This document shows positions 1 to 9,310 of a DNA stretch of 64,000 bases, in pieces. The DNA comes from Saprospiraceae bacterium (lineage in GTDB: Bacteria > Bacteroidota > Bacteroidia > Chitinophagales > Saprospiraceae): positions 1 to 64,000 of the forward strand of contig JANQRV010000637.1 in NCBI GenBank assembly GCA_028284395.1. Reading direction: 5' to 3'. A program made the translations under genes and the position numbers. Below the pieces are notes generated by a model. It searched no databases. It saw only the letters and a list, made by a program, of their open reading frames with translations, and was not told the origin of the DNA. Within the stretch, counting starts at the first letter, position 1. The number at the start of each line of letters is the position of its first letter.

Positions 1-38
1 TTTTGCAGACCTCTGCCTAGCCACTCGGCCACCCGACC
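1..38 (-). tRNA. tRNA-Cys (GCA), 5' part only
   Basis: Read on the minus strand, the first bases of the window give the 5' half of a tRNA: a 7-nt acceptor strand (GGTCGGG), a D arm with GCC/GGC stem, and the start of the anticodon arm with stem GAGGT and a loop beginning CTGCAAA. The anticodon is GCA, so cysteine. The 3' half lies outside the window, so the TΨC arm and CCA end cannot be checked. A TATATTTG box lies on the same strand about 18 bp upstream. Confidence 0.85.
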
Positions 39-55
39 TGGTCTATTTCGGAATG

Positions 56-63
56 CAAATATA
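56..63 (-). promoter_or_regulatory. Possible -7 promoter box of the tRNA-Cys gene
   Basis: The minus strand reads TATATTTG, an exact match to the Bacteroidota -7 consensus TAnnTTTG, ending 18 bp before the tRNA 5' end. I see no clear TTTG at the expected -33 position, so this is a tentative call. Confidence 0.4.
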
Positions 64-122
64 AAAGAATTTTTATTATGATGTTGAATTACCGGGAAAA
101 ATAAATTTGTTGATCAATAGAA

Positions 123-1856
123 TTACCTCAATAACAGGACGGTACCTTTTCGTTCAGTGACAATGCCACCCTCTTGTGCCACCCGTATGTAGTAGGCGTA
201 TACGCCTTGCGGGAGAGGTTCGTTTTCTTTTTTACCGTCCCAACCGTCTTCTAAGGTTTGTGATTCAAATAGTTTGCCGCCCCAACGATCGTAAATGATC
301 ATGGTGTAATTTACGGGGTTTCCAAATTGCAGAATTGGGCGAAATTCCGTATTGAAACCGTCCGGTACGAATGCATTGGGCACGAAGACTTGTGCACTTT
401 GTTGAGCACAGGCAATATTAGATTGTGACTGTACAGTTTCCAAACGCCCCGGAGGAACAGATATGTTAACAGAAGCCAACACATAATAGCAGGCAGAAGC
501 TTCCGTAGGATTCCTGAGATCGATGAGGTCGGTGAAGGAAAGAGAAGTTCCGGGTACAGTTACTAGTAATTCGTCTTTTCCGTTGACGATCCTTCGGACT
601 TCATAGGTCGATACTTCTCCTAGCTCGTTGGAATAAGGGGTCCAATTCAGGATGTTTTCTCCATTCGCCTTAGCCTCTGCGGTTAGGTAACTAGTCTTCA
701 CCGTATTGGTAGCGGCACTAGTGCCGCAGTCGTCTGTCGCATCAATGCGGTACGTCAATGGCCCTGATATTGAACCAAGCCCCAGGTCTAGAAATGTATT
801 TCGTTCGCTGAGCGGAAAATTGGGAGGACCTTCTGTTGCTATGGAAAAATTAAAGTCGTCAGTGGAACGATTAATGGAGAAAAGGGCAATTTCTGAAGTA
901 GGGTCCCAGGCCCAGGCCAATTCTATCGAGTCGCTGCCGGTGACGGTTGCGTTCAGCAAAGCAAAATCTCGCACGGGCTGGACAATGTCCAATGTTTCAC
1001 AGATTACGTTCGAACTGGAACCAAATTCGGTTCCTGCTTCAATCGACTTAATGAAGAAGCAATACGTATCCATGTCATTAGCATTCTCGAAGGTAAAGAC
1101 AGTAGTACTGGCATCTACGGTGCCAGCTAACTCGAAATCACCTCCATTATTACTGACCCAAACTTCCTGCCGGTCGGTGCCACCCATCCAGTTTTGATAG
1201 AGGTTCCATTCCAATTCAATACTTTGAGTACAGGTATTGATGGCAGTTATATTTGCCAACATGGTATTGTGGGGATCTCCAAAAAGGCTGGTATTGCCGC
1301 AGCGATCAAGGCTATTGACAAAATAAGATTCTACCTGATTCTGCGCGTTCGCGGTGATATCGGTATAAGAAGTAATGCCAAAAGCTGTATCGATGGCCGT
1401 GGTTCCGGATGAAGTTTCTCGATAGATAATATAGGCGAACACCTCTGGGGAGGGACTTTCAGCCCAGTGGATTTCAACGTTGTTGGTGTTGACTGTTACA
1501 AATTGGATCGGGCTTATTTCCGGTATTAAATTATTGAGCGTATCCGAAGATAGGATCGTACTGCCCGGACAGTCAAAATTTCCCTGCAAATAGTAAAACC
1601 AGGTTTCGGACGTTGCATCTGCATGGAAGAAGGAAGTGACTGTTTGGTCGGTAATTACCGCTATGGTATCAAATGGGCCGCTGATGTCTCTGCTGCCAAA
1701 CACCTTGTAATCAATAAAGGGACCACAGTTGTTCGCAGGCAATTCCCATTTAAGAGTATCATTGGTCACACAAAGAAAATCGGGTGCCAGTACTTGCGCA
1801 TTGGTCGCAATCGGCAGACAGAATAAGACGGTAATTGCTAGTAGCAATTTCTTCAT
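123..1856 (-). CDS. Secreted fibronectin-like protein with T9SS type B C-terminal domain
   Basis: A 577-aa exported protein. Residues 1-21 form a signal peptide (MKKLLLAITVLFCLPIATNAQ). The body is a chain of beta-rich segments resembling fibronectin type III modules (recurrent ‘IELEW’ and ‘TYEVRR’ type strands). From about residue 489 it has the gliding-motility-associated C-terminal (type B) domain, with VPNAFVPDG, the YDRWGGKLF motif, GWDGK and PQGVYAYYI. That domain directs secretion through the type IX system to the cell surface. The ligand or role of the Fn3 region cannot be read from sequence. It lies 18 bp downstream of a lipoprotein gene on the same strand and may be co-transcribed with it. 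Confidence 0.85.
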   Translation of the reverse strand: MKKLLLAITVLFCLPIATNAQVLAPDFLCVTNDTLKWELPANNCGPFIDYKVFGSRDISGPFDTIAVITDQTVTSFFHADATSETWFYYLQGNFDCPGSTILSSDTLNNLIPEISPIQFVTVNTNNVEIHWAESPSPEVFAYIIYRETSSGTTAIDTAFGITSYTDITANAQNQVESYFVNSLDRCGNTSLFGDPHNTMLANITAINTCTQSIELEWNLYQNWMGGTDRQEVWVSNNGGDFELAGTVDASTTVFTFENANDMDTYCFFIKSIEAGTEFGSSSNVICETLDIVQPVRDFALLNATVTGSDSIELAWAWDPTSEIALFSINRSTDDFNFSIATEGPPNFPLSERNTFLDLGLGSISGPLTYRIDATDDCGTSAATNTVKTSYLTAEAKANGENILNWTPYSNELGEVSTYEVRRIVNGKDELLVTVPGTSLSFTDLIDLRNPTEASACYYVLASVNISVPPGRLETVQSQSNIACAQQSAQVFVPNAFVPDGFNTEFRPILQFGNPVNYTMIIYDRWGGKLFESQTLEDGWDGKKENEPLPQGVYAYYIRVAQEGGIVTERKGTVLLLR

Positions 1857-1874
1857 TGCTGAGTATTTTCTATT

Positions 1875-2639
1875 TCAATTCGGATACAATTGCAAGAATT
1901 TTTGTTCTAGAGTATCCATCGGGTATCGATCTGCCAAAGCGTATTCAAAGCTTAGTTCTGGTGCAATTTGCTTCTTTACGTAAACGAGACCGATTCCTTT
2001 GGCATAAAACTCGACACCTTCAAATTCTTGTTCCAACACGCCTTCATTTTCTACTGCGACCAACTCCTTTACTTCAAAGGCGATGCAATCGTATGATTTA
2101 TCCTTATACAAGAAGGTCGTATCACCTAAATAACGACGGTTTTTGATCAGTGTTGTAGTGGTCATCGAATCTGTTGGTTCTTGCCAATTAACCCGGTAGA
2201 GAAAGATGCCTCCGGGAATACTGACGTAAAAAGGAAAGGTACTTGGGGCCTCTATATTTACTTCATAGGGGACCTGTTTGTTGGTAGAGTCGGTGTGGTA
2301 TAAGGTTAATTCATTGATTAACATTCCGTTGTCTACTAGTTCTTCTTGTATGAATTGTTTTGGAATGAGGTCAACTTCATAGTTGGTACCTGTCAGGAAA
2401 ACCTGTTGATCGTTCTTGACTGCTCTGTAAAACCAATAATAAGGAGCCAATGAATCGGGGTAAATGGCTTGATATTCATAAACTAATCCGTCCATTAGGC
2501 TTTTCAACGGAAAATAGTAATCCCGGATGTCTCTTTTTGGATGCTCGCTGCAACCTAAAACAATGGATGCGGTTACCAATAAGGTCAGGCCCTTTACCAA
2601 AATTGTCTTAATGCCGATCTGAACCTGAAGGAATTTCAT
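1875..2639 (-). CDS. Putative lipoprotein of unknown function
   Basis: About 254 aa from the ATG at 2639; an upstream ATG at 2669 would add ten residues before the hydrophobic stretch, and I prefer the internal start because it places the signal correctly. The N terminus ends in a lipobox-like sequence (ASIVLGC), predicting an envelope lipoprotein. The rest is soluble with many aromatic residues (DYYFPLK, YEYQAIYPD, PYYWFYRA) and no motif I recognise. It is divergent from secA. A perfect TGCCAA-A-TTGGCA palindrome lies 17 bp upstream of the chosen start. Confidence 0.7.
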   Translation of the reverse strand: MKFLQVQIGIKTILVKGLTLLVTASIVLGCSEHPKRDIRDYYFPLKSLMDGLVYEYQAIYPDSLAPYYWFYRAVKNDQQVFLTGTNYEVDLIPKQFIQEELVDNGMLINELTLYHTDSTNKQVPYEVNIEAPSTFPFYVSIPGGIFLYRVNWQEPTDSMTTTTLIKNRRYLGDTTFLYKDKSYDCIAFEVKELVAVENEGVLEQEFEGVEFYAKGIGLVYVKKQIAPELSFEYALADRYPMDTLEQKFLQLYPN

Positions 2640-2708
2640 GTTGTTCAATTTTATGTGCCAAATTGGCATTAATTTTTACAATTTTTCCGTATGGAATAGT
2701 ATGTGTTG

Positions 2709-2737
2709 GATAACTTAGGTCGCAAATATAAGTTATC
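2709..2737. repeat. 9-bp inverted repeat between secA and the lipoprotein gene
   Basis: GATAACTTA at 2709-2717 and TAAGTTATC at 2729-2737 are perfect inverse complements separated by 11 bp. The repeat sits in the divergent promoter region, 42 bp before the secA ATG. It could be an operator or a hairpin in the secA leader. There is no T-run, so a terminator is unlikely. Confidence 0.5.
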
Positions 2738-2778
2738 TTTATCGTCTCTAATTTTGAAGATTTAGCAAATTCAAGAAT

Positions 2779-5700
2779 ATGATCGGTTCAATAACCAAAT
2801 CTATAAAGAAACTATTTCCAAACAAGTACGAAAAGGACGTAAAGGCCTACATGCCCTACGTTGGCGAGATTAATGAGTACTTCGATGAGCTCCAAAATGT
2901 AAGCAACGATGAGTTGCGAAATCATACCTTGGATTTCAGAAAACGCATCAAAGAGCATCTTGCGGGAATTGATGAAGACATTGCTAGCATTAACAACGAA
3001 GCGGCAGAGGAAGAGGATTTGCTTCGGAAAGAGGAGTTGTTCAGAGAAATTGATTCTCTCAAGGAAGAAAGAGATAAACACTTAGAAAATATTCTGAAGG
3101 AAATCTTGCCGGAGGCATTTGCGGTCGTAAAAGAAACGGCCCGGCGTTTCAAAGAGAACTCCACCTTAGAGGTGGAAGCAACCGATCATGACAGGGAATT
3201 AGCTGCCAAGCAAGGGAAAAACTATGTAACAATTTCAGGAAATAAAGCCATCTGGAAGAATACTTGGATGGCTGCCGGAGGAGAAGTTACCTGGAATATG
3301 GTCCACTACGATGTGCAATTGATTGGTGGAATGGTGTTGCACGATGGCAAGATATCGGAAATGCAGACTGGTGAAGGTAAAACCTTGGTGGCAACTTTGC
3401 CGGCATACCTTAATGGCGTATCCGGAGAAGGCGTTCACGTAATTACTGTGAATGATTATCTGGCCAGAAGGGATAGTGAATGGGTAGGACCTATCTTTGA
3501 ATTTCTCTTTCTTACCGTCGATTGTATTGATAAGTACCGGCCTCACTCCGAACAAAGAAGGAATGCCTACAATTGCGATATCACCTATGGAACGAACAAC
3601 GAATTTGGTTTTGATTACCTAAGAGATAACATGGTTCGTTCGATGGGAGAAATGGTGCAGCGCAAACACCATTTCTGCATGATCGATGAGGTGGATTCCG
3701 TATTGATCGATGATGCGCGAACGCCTCTAATCATTTCCGGGCCAGTGCCAAAGGGTAGCGAAGATCAAGAGTACAATGCACTGAAACCGCAAGTTGAGAA
3801 ATTGTTGAGTGCTCAGCGAAAATTGTCGACTCAATATTTAGCAGAGGCTAAACGGTTGTTTAAAGAAGGCAAAACAGGTCATGAGGAAGGCGAAGCTGGT
3901 ATGGCACTCCTAAGAGCTTTCAGGGCACTTCCCAAAAGTAGGCCTTTGATCAAATATTTGAGTGAGGAAGGGGTAAAGGTAATGCTTCAGAAATCAGAGA
4001 ATTTCTACATGCAGGAGCAAAATAAACACATGCACCTGGTCGATGCTCCGCTTTATTTTACCATCGATGAGAAAAATCGAAATGTTGAGCTAGTGGAAAG
4101 GGGTTCGGAGCTGCTTTCAAAGGATAATGACGACCCCAACTTTTTTGTCATGCCCGATATTGCAACGGGAATGTATGAGATCGATGGAGATGAAGAAATG
4201 AACAAACTGGAGAAGGACGAAGCCAAAAGCAAATTAGCGCAGGACTTTGCAGTGAAGTCCAAACGACTTCATTCGATTAGCCAGTTACTCAAAGCTTATA
4301 CGCTTTTTGAGAAAGATGAGGAATACGTCGTAATGGATGGGCAGGTGAAGATTGTTGATGAGCAAACGGGTAGGATGATGGAAGGTCGGCGTTATTCAGA
4401 CGGGCTGCACCAGGCGTTAGAGGCTAAAGAAAACGTAAAAGTTGGAGATATCACGCAAACTTATGCAACAGTAACCCTCCAGAATTACTTCCGGATGTAT
4501 CACAAGCTAGCAGGTATGACCGGTACCGCAGAAACAGAAGCTAGCGAACTTTGGGAGATCTATAAACTCGACGTAGTTGTCATCCCGACCAATAAACCGG
4601 TGATTCGGGATGATAAGGAGGATATGGTGTACAAGACGGCTCGAGAAAAATACAATGCCGTTATTGACGACATTGTCAAGCTTACAGAAGCGGGTCGTCC
4701 TGTCTTGGTAGGTACGACCTCCGTCGATATATCCGAGAAGTTGAGTCGAATGCTTCAGCTTCGGAGTATTGATCACAACGTCCTGAATGCGAAACAGCAT
4801 CAGAGAGAAGCAGAGATAGTTACCGAAGCGGGGCGACCGGGGAAAGTGACCATTGCCACCAACATGGCTGGTCGCGGAACGGATATCAAGATTTCTGATG
4901 AAGTTAAGAAAGCGGGCGGTTTAGCCATCATTGGTACGGAGAGGCACGAATCTCGACGAGTTGATCGACAGTTGCGAGGTCGGGCCGGGCGCCAAGGTGA
5001 TCCCGGTAGTTCTCAGTTCTATATTGCTTTGGAGGATAAATTAATGCGGTTATTCCATTCGGAGCGGATTGCAAAGTTGATGGACCGGATGGGCCATAAG
5101 GACGGAGAAGTTATTCAGCATTCGATGGTTACAAAGTCGATTGAGCGGGCCCAGAAAAAATTGGAGGAGAACAGTTTTGGTATTCGTAAGCGCTTATTGG
5201 AGTACGACGATGTAATGAATATTCAGCGAGAAGCCATTTATAAGAAGAGAAAGAATGCCTTATCTGGCGAACGGTTGTCCGTAGATCTATTCAATTTGTT
5301 CAGCTCTACCACTGAGAATATTCTGATTGGACATAAAGAGCAGGGAGATTTCGAATCTTTCCGTCAGGCTTCCCTTTCGATTTTGGGTTTTGATCCGAAG
5401 ATGGATCCCATTGATTTCAAAGAGGGGAAGACCGCTGAGCTGGCTGAGAATTATTTTCAACAATTCCAAGAGTTTTACAACCGGAAAGGTGAGCAGATTA
5501 GCGGTACCTTGATGCCTCAAATTTCTCATGTATATGACACGCAACGCGAAAAATTCAAGCGAATTCTGATCCCATTTACAGATGGACGATCTAACCCACT
5601 TGCGATAACGGCAGAAATTGAGGAAGCGGTCAAGTCGAAGGGAACTTCTGTGATTCGCGATATAGAAAAAGCGGTCACCCTTGCCATCATTGATGAAAAA

Positions 5701-6105
5701 TGGAAGGAGCATTTGCGATCGATGGATGAATTGAAAGATGCGGTGCAAGCAGCCTCGTTTGAACAGAAAGATCCCCTAGTGGTCTACAAAATGGAAGCCT
5801 TCAATCTTTTTGAAGAATTGGTTTTTGATGTTAATGAAAGTGTGTCTGCGTATTTATCTAAAGGTTTTCTTGCTTTGCCGGGTGAGGGCCGTTCTTTAGA
5901 ACAGGCGCGAGAGCAAAGAACAGACATGAGTAAGGTGCAAACCAACAAGCGAGAAGACGGTGCTAGGGCTGCTGCTGAAGCCGTGAGCCGACGTTCGAAA
6001 CCCCAAACTTTCAAACGAGTCGAGAAAAAAGTCGGTAGAAATGCACCGTGTCCTTGTGGTAGCGGCAAGAAATTCAAACACTGTCACGGGAAATCCAGCG
6101 GCTAA
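2779..6105 (+). CDS. secA: Preprotein translocase ATPase SecA
   Basis: A 1108-aa SecA, the ATP-driven motor that pushes unfolded preproteins through SecYEG. The Walker A region MQTGEGKT is at residues 195-202 and the DEVD Walker B box at 303-306, followed by the [12 protein letters not shown] signature. Motifs [19 protein letters not shown] and [12 protein letters not shown] of the second nucleotide-binding domain are present. The C terminus (about 1090-1103) carries the zinc/SecB-binding motif [14 protein letters not shown]. The protein is about 200 residues longer than E. coli SecA, mainly through an insertion around residues 340-440, a form I associate with Bacteroidota. It is divergent from the lipoprotein gene. 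Confidence 0.98.
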   Translation: MIGSITKSIKKLFPNKYEKDVKAYMPYVGEINEYFDELQNVSNDELRNHTLDFRKRIKEHLAGIDEDIASINNEAAEEEDLLRKEELFREIDSLKEERDKHLENILKEILPEAFAVVKETARRFKENSTLEVEATDHDRELAAKQGKNYVTISGNKAIWKNTWMAAGGEVTWNMVHYDVQLIGGMVLHDGKISEMQTGEGKTLVATLPAYLNGVSGEGVHVITVNDYLARRDSEWVGPIFEFLFLTVDCIDKYRPHSEQRRNAYNCDITYGTNNEFGFDYLRDNMVRSMGEMVQRKHHFCMIDEVDSVLIDDARTPLIISGPVPKGSEDQEYNALKPQVEKLLSAQRKLSTQYLAEAKRLFKEGKTGHEEGEAGMALLRAFRALPKSRPLIKYLSEEGVKVMLQKSENFYMQEQNKHMHLVDAPLYFTIDEKNRNVELVERGSELLSKDNDDPNFFVMPDIATGMYEIDGDEEMNKLEKDEAKSKLAQDFAVKSKRLHSISQLLKAYTLFEKDEEYVVMDGQVKIVDEQTGRMMEGRRYSDGLHQALEAKENVKVGDITQTYATVTLQNYFRMYHKLAGMTGTAETEASELWEIYKLDVVVIPTNKPVIRDDKEDMVYKTAREKYNAVIDDIVKLTEAGRPVLVGTTSVDISEKLSRMLQLRSIDHNVLNAKQHQREAEIVTEAGRPGKVTIATNMAGRGTDIKISDEVKKAGGLAIIGTERHESRRVDRQLRGRAGRQGDPGSSQFYIALEDKLMRLFHSERIAKLMDRMGHKDGEVIQHSMVTKSIERAQKKLEENSFGIRKRLLEYDDVMNIQREAIYKKRKNALSGERLSVDLFNLFSSTTENILIGHKEQGDFESFRQASLSILGFDPKMDPIDFKEGKTAELAENYFQQFQEFYNRKGEQISGTLMPQISHVYDTQREKFKRILIPFTDGRSNPLAITAEIEEAVKSKGTSVIRDIEKAVTLAIIDEKWKEHLRSMDELKDAVQAASFEQKDPLVVYKMEAFNLFEELVFDVNESVSAYLSKGFLALPGEGRSLEQAREQRTDMSKVQTNKREDGARAAAEAVSRRSKPQTFKRVEKKVGRNAPCPCGSGKKFKHCHGKSSG

Positions 6106-6281
6106 CAATAATAACAGTACACATTCGTTTGGACCATTGTTGATAGCGTATACTTTTTTGTTTTTTTCCGTATAAGGAATAGTGGCAACTGTTAAGGAGC
6201 TTCGTATTTTGTATATTGCCAAAAAAGATAGGTATGATCACAGTCCATATCAACACGTTTTCTAGAACTACTAAATACACT

Positions 6282-6677
6282 ATGAGTCGCCTACTATTAA
6301 TCGCATGCTTCTTTGCCATTACATTTGGTGTTCATGCACAAAATATTCAGATTAAGGAAGATCCCTTGGTCACAATGATGGTTAACCGATTCGTTGAGAT
6401 AAATAAATCCAAGAGTAACATTGACGGTTGGCGTATCCAAATCCTGGCAACTACGGATCGCCAGCGGTTAGAGAGTGTTCGTCAGACTTTTCAGTATCGA
6501 TACCCTAATATTCCCATCGATTGGATTCATAATAAACCATATTACAAGTTGAGAGCCGGGGCTTTCTCCTCAAAGCTTGAGGCTTTAAGACTAAAGTACA
6601 TTCTGGAGCAAGATTATCCGGGAACTTATCCGGTAAGGGACAAAAAGATTCGCCCTGAAGAACTGATCGGCTTCTAA
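6282..6677 (+). CDS. Small exported SPOR-domain protein
   Basis: About 131 aa from the ATG at 6282, which begins a clean signal peptide (MSRLLLIACFFAITFGVHAQ); an in-frame ATG at 6216 would bury that signal. The mature part has a SPOR-like fold: GWRIQILATTDRQRLESV, then YYKLRAGAFSSKLEALRL. SPOR domains bind denuded peptidoglycan glycan strands. The gene ends 12 bp before rodA, so a shared transcript and a wall-related role are likely by context. No catalytic domain is present. Confidence 0.75.
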   Translation: MSRLLLIACFFAITFGVHAQNIQIKEDPLVTMMVNRFVEINKSKSNIDGWRIQILATTDRQRLESVRQTFQYRYPNIPIDWIHNKPYYKLRAGAFSSKLEALRLKYILEQDYPGTYPVRDKKIRPEELIGF

Positions 6678-6689
6678 ATTGCCAGGTAG

Positions 6690-8108
6690 ATGCGTGAAAG
6701 AAATACTTCTTCTGCCCTCACAAATATTGATCTTATTACCTTTTGCATTTACCTTGCCTTGATTGGTATCGGGTGGTTGATGGTTTATACCGTCAATTTT
6801 GAGGAAGTCAACCAGGTCGGCATCATCGAATTTTTCGATACCATTGTTGGGAAGCAAACTATGTGGGTGGCTCTTTCGTTAGTCGTCTTTTTCTTCATAC
6901 TGCTAATTGACTGGAAGTTTTGGCAAACTTTTTCCTACCTTATTTATGCCATTTCGATTGTTTTGCTGGTGGCTGTTCTTTTCTTTGGGGTGACCATCAA
7001 GGGGGCCTCTTCGTGGTTTATTTTAGGAGGATTCTCGTTCCAACCATCTGAGCTGGCTAAGTTTGGAACTTGTCTCGCTGTTTCCAGTTACCTCAGTTCC
7101 TATAATACGAATTTGAAATATCTTCAGTCTCAGATGACCGTGGTCGGATTGTTCATCCTGCCAGTCATTTTGATTCTCTTCCAGCCGGATGCGGGATCAG
7201 CCTTGGTTTTTTTATCATTGTTTATCTTGCTGTTTCGAGAAGGGCTGTCTTCCACCTATTACCTAATTGCTATTGCTGGATCAGCAATTCTCGTCATGGG
7301 ACTGGTTTACCATCCTTATGCAGTTATTCTCACTCTTTTCTTAATTGCTCTAATGATCCTGGGGGCAGGGATGAAATCGAAGTGGTATTGGATTGGAGGA
7401 GTTACTGGAGTTGCCACGGCTGCCTATTATTTTGTCTCTCAAAATAACGAATTATTGCCATTGGCCTTTTTTCTGGTTGCCGGCCCCAGCGTACTTATTG
7501 GTATCTGGGCGGCTTTTAATCGGAAAGGACAACTGGTCCGGGGTTTGGCATATGCCATATTGTTGGGTAGTGCAATTGCCATTACCGCCAACTATGCTTT
7601 CAATAATGTCTTACAACCCCACCAGCAAGAAAGAATCAAGGTCTGGTTGCAGCCGGAGGAATGTGATCCCCAAGGGGCTTTGTATAATGTCTTGCAATCA
7701 AAAATGGCCATTGGTTCAGGAGGGTTTCAGGGCAAAGGGTTTCGCAATGGAACGATGACTTCTCTAAACTACGTTCCGGAGTTATCTACCGACTTCATTT
7801 TTTGTGCGATTGCCGAAGAACAGGGATTTGTCGGAAGTTTCGGGATCATCGGCCTCTTTCTGGTGTTAGTCATAAGAATGACCGTTATTGCTGAGCGCCA
7901 GCGCAATAATTTTGGCCGCCACTATGCTTATGCAGTTAGCGGTATGTTGTTTTTCCATTTCATTATCAATATTGGCATGACAATGGGGTTATTGCCGATA
8001 ATTGGCATACCTTTACCTTTTATTAGTAAGGGGGGGTCCTCTTTACTAGGGTTTACTTTGATGATTGCAGTTTTACTCAAACTCGACAGCAATCGCTTTA
8101 AAATATGA
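6690..8108 (+). CDS. rodA: Rod-shape/SEDS peptidoglycan polymerase RodA
   Basis: A 472-aa polytopic membrane protein of the SEDS family, which polymerises lipid II into glycan strands for cell elongation with a class B PBP. Family features visible are QPSELAKFG, the QPDAGSALVF segment carrying the catalytic aspartate (about residue 167), the extracytoplasmic QQERIKVWLQPEECDP loop, the FRNGTMTSLNYVPELSTDFIF motif and PLPFISKGGSS near the C terminus. It is about 100 residues longer than E. coli RodA, with additional hydrophobic segments around residues 195-300. It is followed after 6 bp by tgt. Confidence 0.93.
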   Translation: MRERNTSSALTNIDLITFCIYLALIGIGWLMVYTVNFEEVNQVGIIEFFDTIVGKQTMWVALSLVVFFFILLIDWKFWQTFSYLIYAISIVLLVAVLFFGVTIKGASSWFILGGFSFQPSELAKFGTCLAVSSYLSSYNTNLKYLQSQMTVVGLFILPVILILFQPDAGSALVFLSLFILLFREGLSSTYYLIAIAGSAILVMGLVYHPYAVILTLFLIALMILGAGMKSKWYWIGGVTGVATAAYYFVSQNNELLPLAFFLVAGPSVLIGIWAAFNRKGQLVRGLAYAILLGSAIAITANYAFNNVLQPHQQERIKVWLQPEECDPQGALYNVLQSKMAIGSGGFQGKGFRNGTMTSLNYVPELSTDFIFCAIAEEQGFVGSFGIIGLFLVLVIRMTVIAERQRNNFGRHYAYAVSGMLFFHFIINIGMTMGLLPIIGIPLPFISKGGSSLLGFTLMIAVLLKLDSNRFKI

Positions 8109-8114
8109 TTCTCC

Positions 8115-9248
8115 TTGTTTGACTTTAAGCTTCAAAAGAAATCCTCTGATTGCGAGGCCAGAGCGGGCGAAATAACTACCTCCCATGGTTCGATTCTAAC
8201 TCCGATTTTTATGCCGGTAGGAACACTGGGTACTGTGAAGGGGGTGCACCAACGAGAGTTGGATCAAGACATCAAAGCTCAAATAATTCTTGGTAATACT
8301 TATCATTTGTATTTGCGACCCGGCACCAACATACTGGAGCGGGGAGGTGGTCTTCATCAATTCATGAATTGGAAAAAGCCAATCTTGACGGATAGTGGTG
8401 GTTACCAGGTGTATTCTCTCAGCAGCCAAAGAAAAATAACGGAAGAGGGGGTTACTTTTAGTTCACATATTGACGGTTCTAAGCATCTCTTTACGCCGGA
8501 ACGATCACTGGATATACAAAGATCGATTGGGGCCGACATTGTTATGGCATTTGATGAATGCCCGCCTTATCCATGTGAGTACAAATACGTTAAGGATTCA
8601 ATGGCGCTGACTCATCGTTGGTTAGAGCGTTGTTGCAAACACATCGATGCTACTACGCCCCTGTATGGATATGAGCAAACATTGTTTCCTATTGTTCAGG
8701 GTGGGACTTATCCCGACCTTCGTAAGCAATCGGCAGAGGTTATCAGTGAATTTGATAGGGCGGGAAACGCGATTGGTGGGTTGTCGGTCGGAGAGCCGGC
8801 AGAGAAAATGTATGAGACAACCGAACTGGTTTGCGGTATCTTGCCTGTGGATAAACCCCGCTACTTGATGGGGGTTGGGACTCCGGTAAATTTGTTGGAA
8901 TGTATTGCACTTGGCATCGATATGTTTGACTGTGTCTTACCCAGCCGTAATGCACGGCATGGCCTATTGTACACTGAAAATGGCATTATCAATATTAAGA
9001 ATGCCAAATGGAAGGACGATTTTAGTGCGATTGATGAAAACAGTAGTTGTTATGCCAGTCGCAATTATTCAAAGGCCTACCTGCGCCACTTAGTACATTG
9101 TAATGAACTGTTGGGTGGCCAGATCGCGACATTACACAATCTGAGCTTCTTCCTATGGCTGGTCGGAGAGGCGCGACAGCATATTATTGATGGCGATTTT
9201 TTGACCTGGAAAAAACAAATGATTCCGTCTCTTGGCCAAAGGTTATAA
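8115..9248 (+). CDS. tgt: tRNA-guanine transglycosylase (queuine/preQ1)
   Basis: A 377-aa enzyme that swaps G34 for preQ1 in tRNAs with GUN anticodons. It starts with TTG at 8115; no ATG is in frame nearby and the N terminus aligns well from here. Substrate-site motifs are DSGGYQVYSL, FDECPPYPC (D147) and GGLSVGEP; the nucleophile is D272 in MFDCVLPSRNARHG. The usual C-x-C-x-x-C zinc motif reads S310-S-C312-Y-A-S315, so two of three cysteines are serine, while the fourth ligand H341 (LHN) is kept. I believe loss of this motif is shared by other Bacteroidota Tgts, but cannot check. The gene lies between rodA and an Lpt permease. Confidence 0.95.
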   Translation: MFDFKLQKKSSDCEARAGEITTSHGSILTPIFMPVGTLGTVKGVHQRELDQDIKAQIILGNTYHLYLRPGTNILERGGGLHQFMNWKKPILTDSGGYQVYSLSSQRKITEEGVTFSSHIDGSKHLFTPERSLDIQRSIGADIVMAFDECPPYPCEYKYVKDSMALTHRWLERCCKHIDATTPLYGYEQTLFPIVQGGTYPDLRKQSAEVISEFDRAGNAIGGLSVGEPAEKMYETTELVCGILPVDKPRYLMGVGTPVNLLECIALGIDMFDCVLPSRNARHGLLYTENGIINIKNAKWKDDFSAIDENSSCYASRNYSKAYLRHLVHCNELLGGQIATLHNLSFFLWLVGEARQHIIDGDFLTWKKQMIPSLGQRL

Positions 9249-9310
9249 TATTGTTAATGAGCGGCCCGAATAGTATTTCAAAGCAGAGAATGTAGGAAAT
9301 TCGTAGTGTT

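Noticed and set aside
706-1197. 163-aa plus-strand frame opposite the T9SS protein
   Set aside because: It overlaps fully with a well-supported minus-strand gene with signal peptide and sorting domain, and its composition reads as an antisense shadow.
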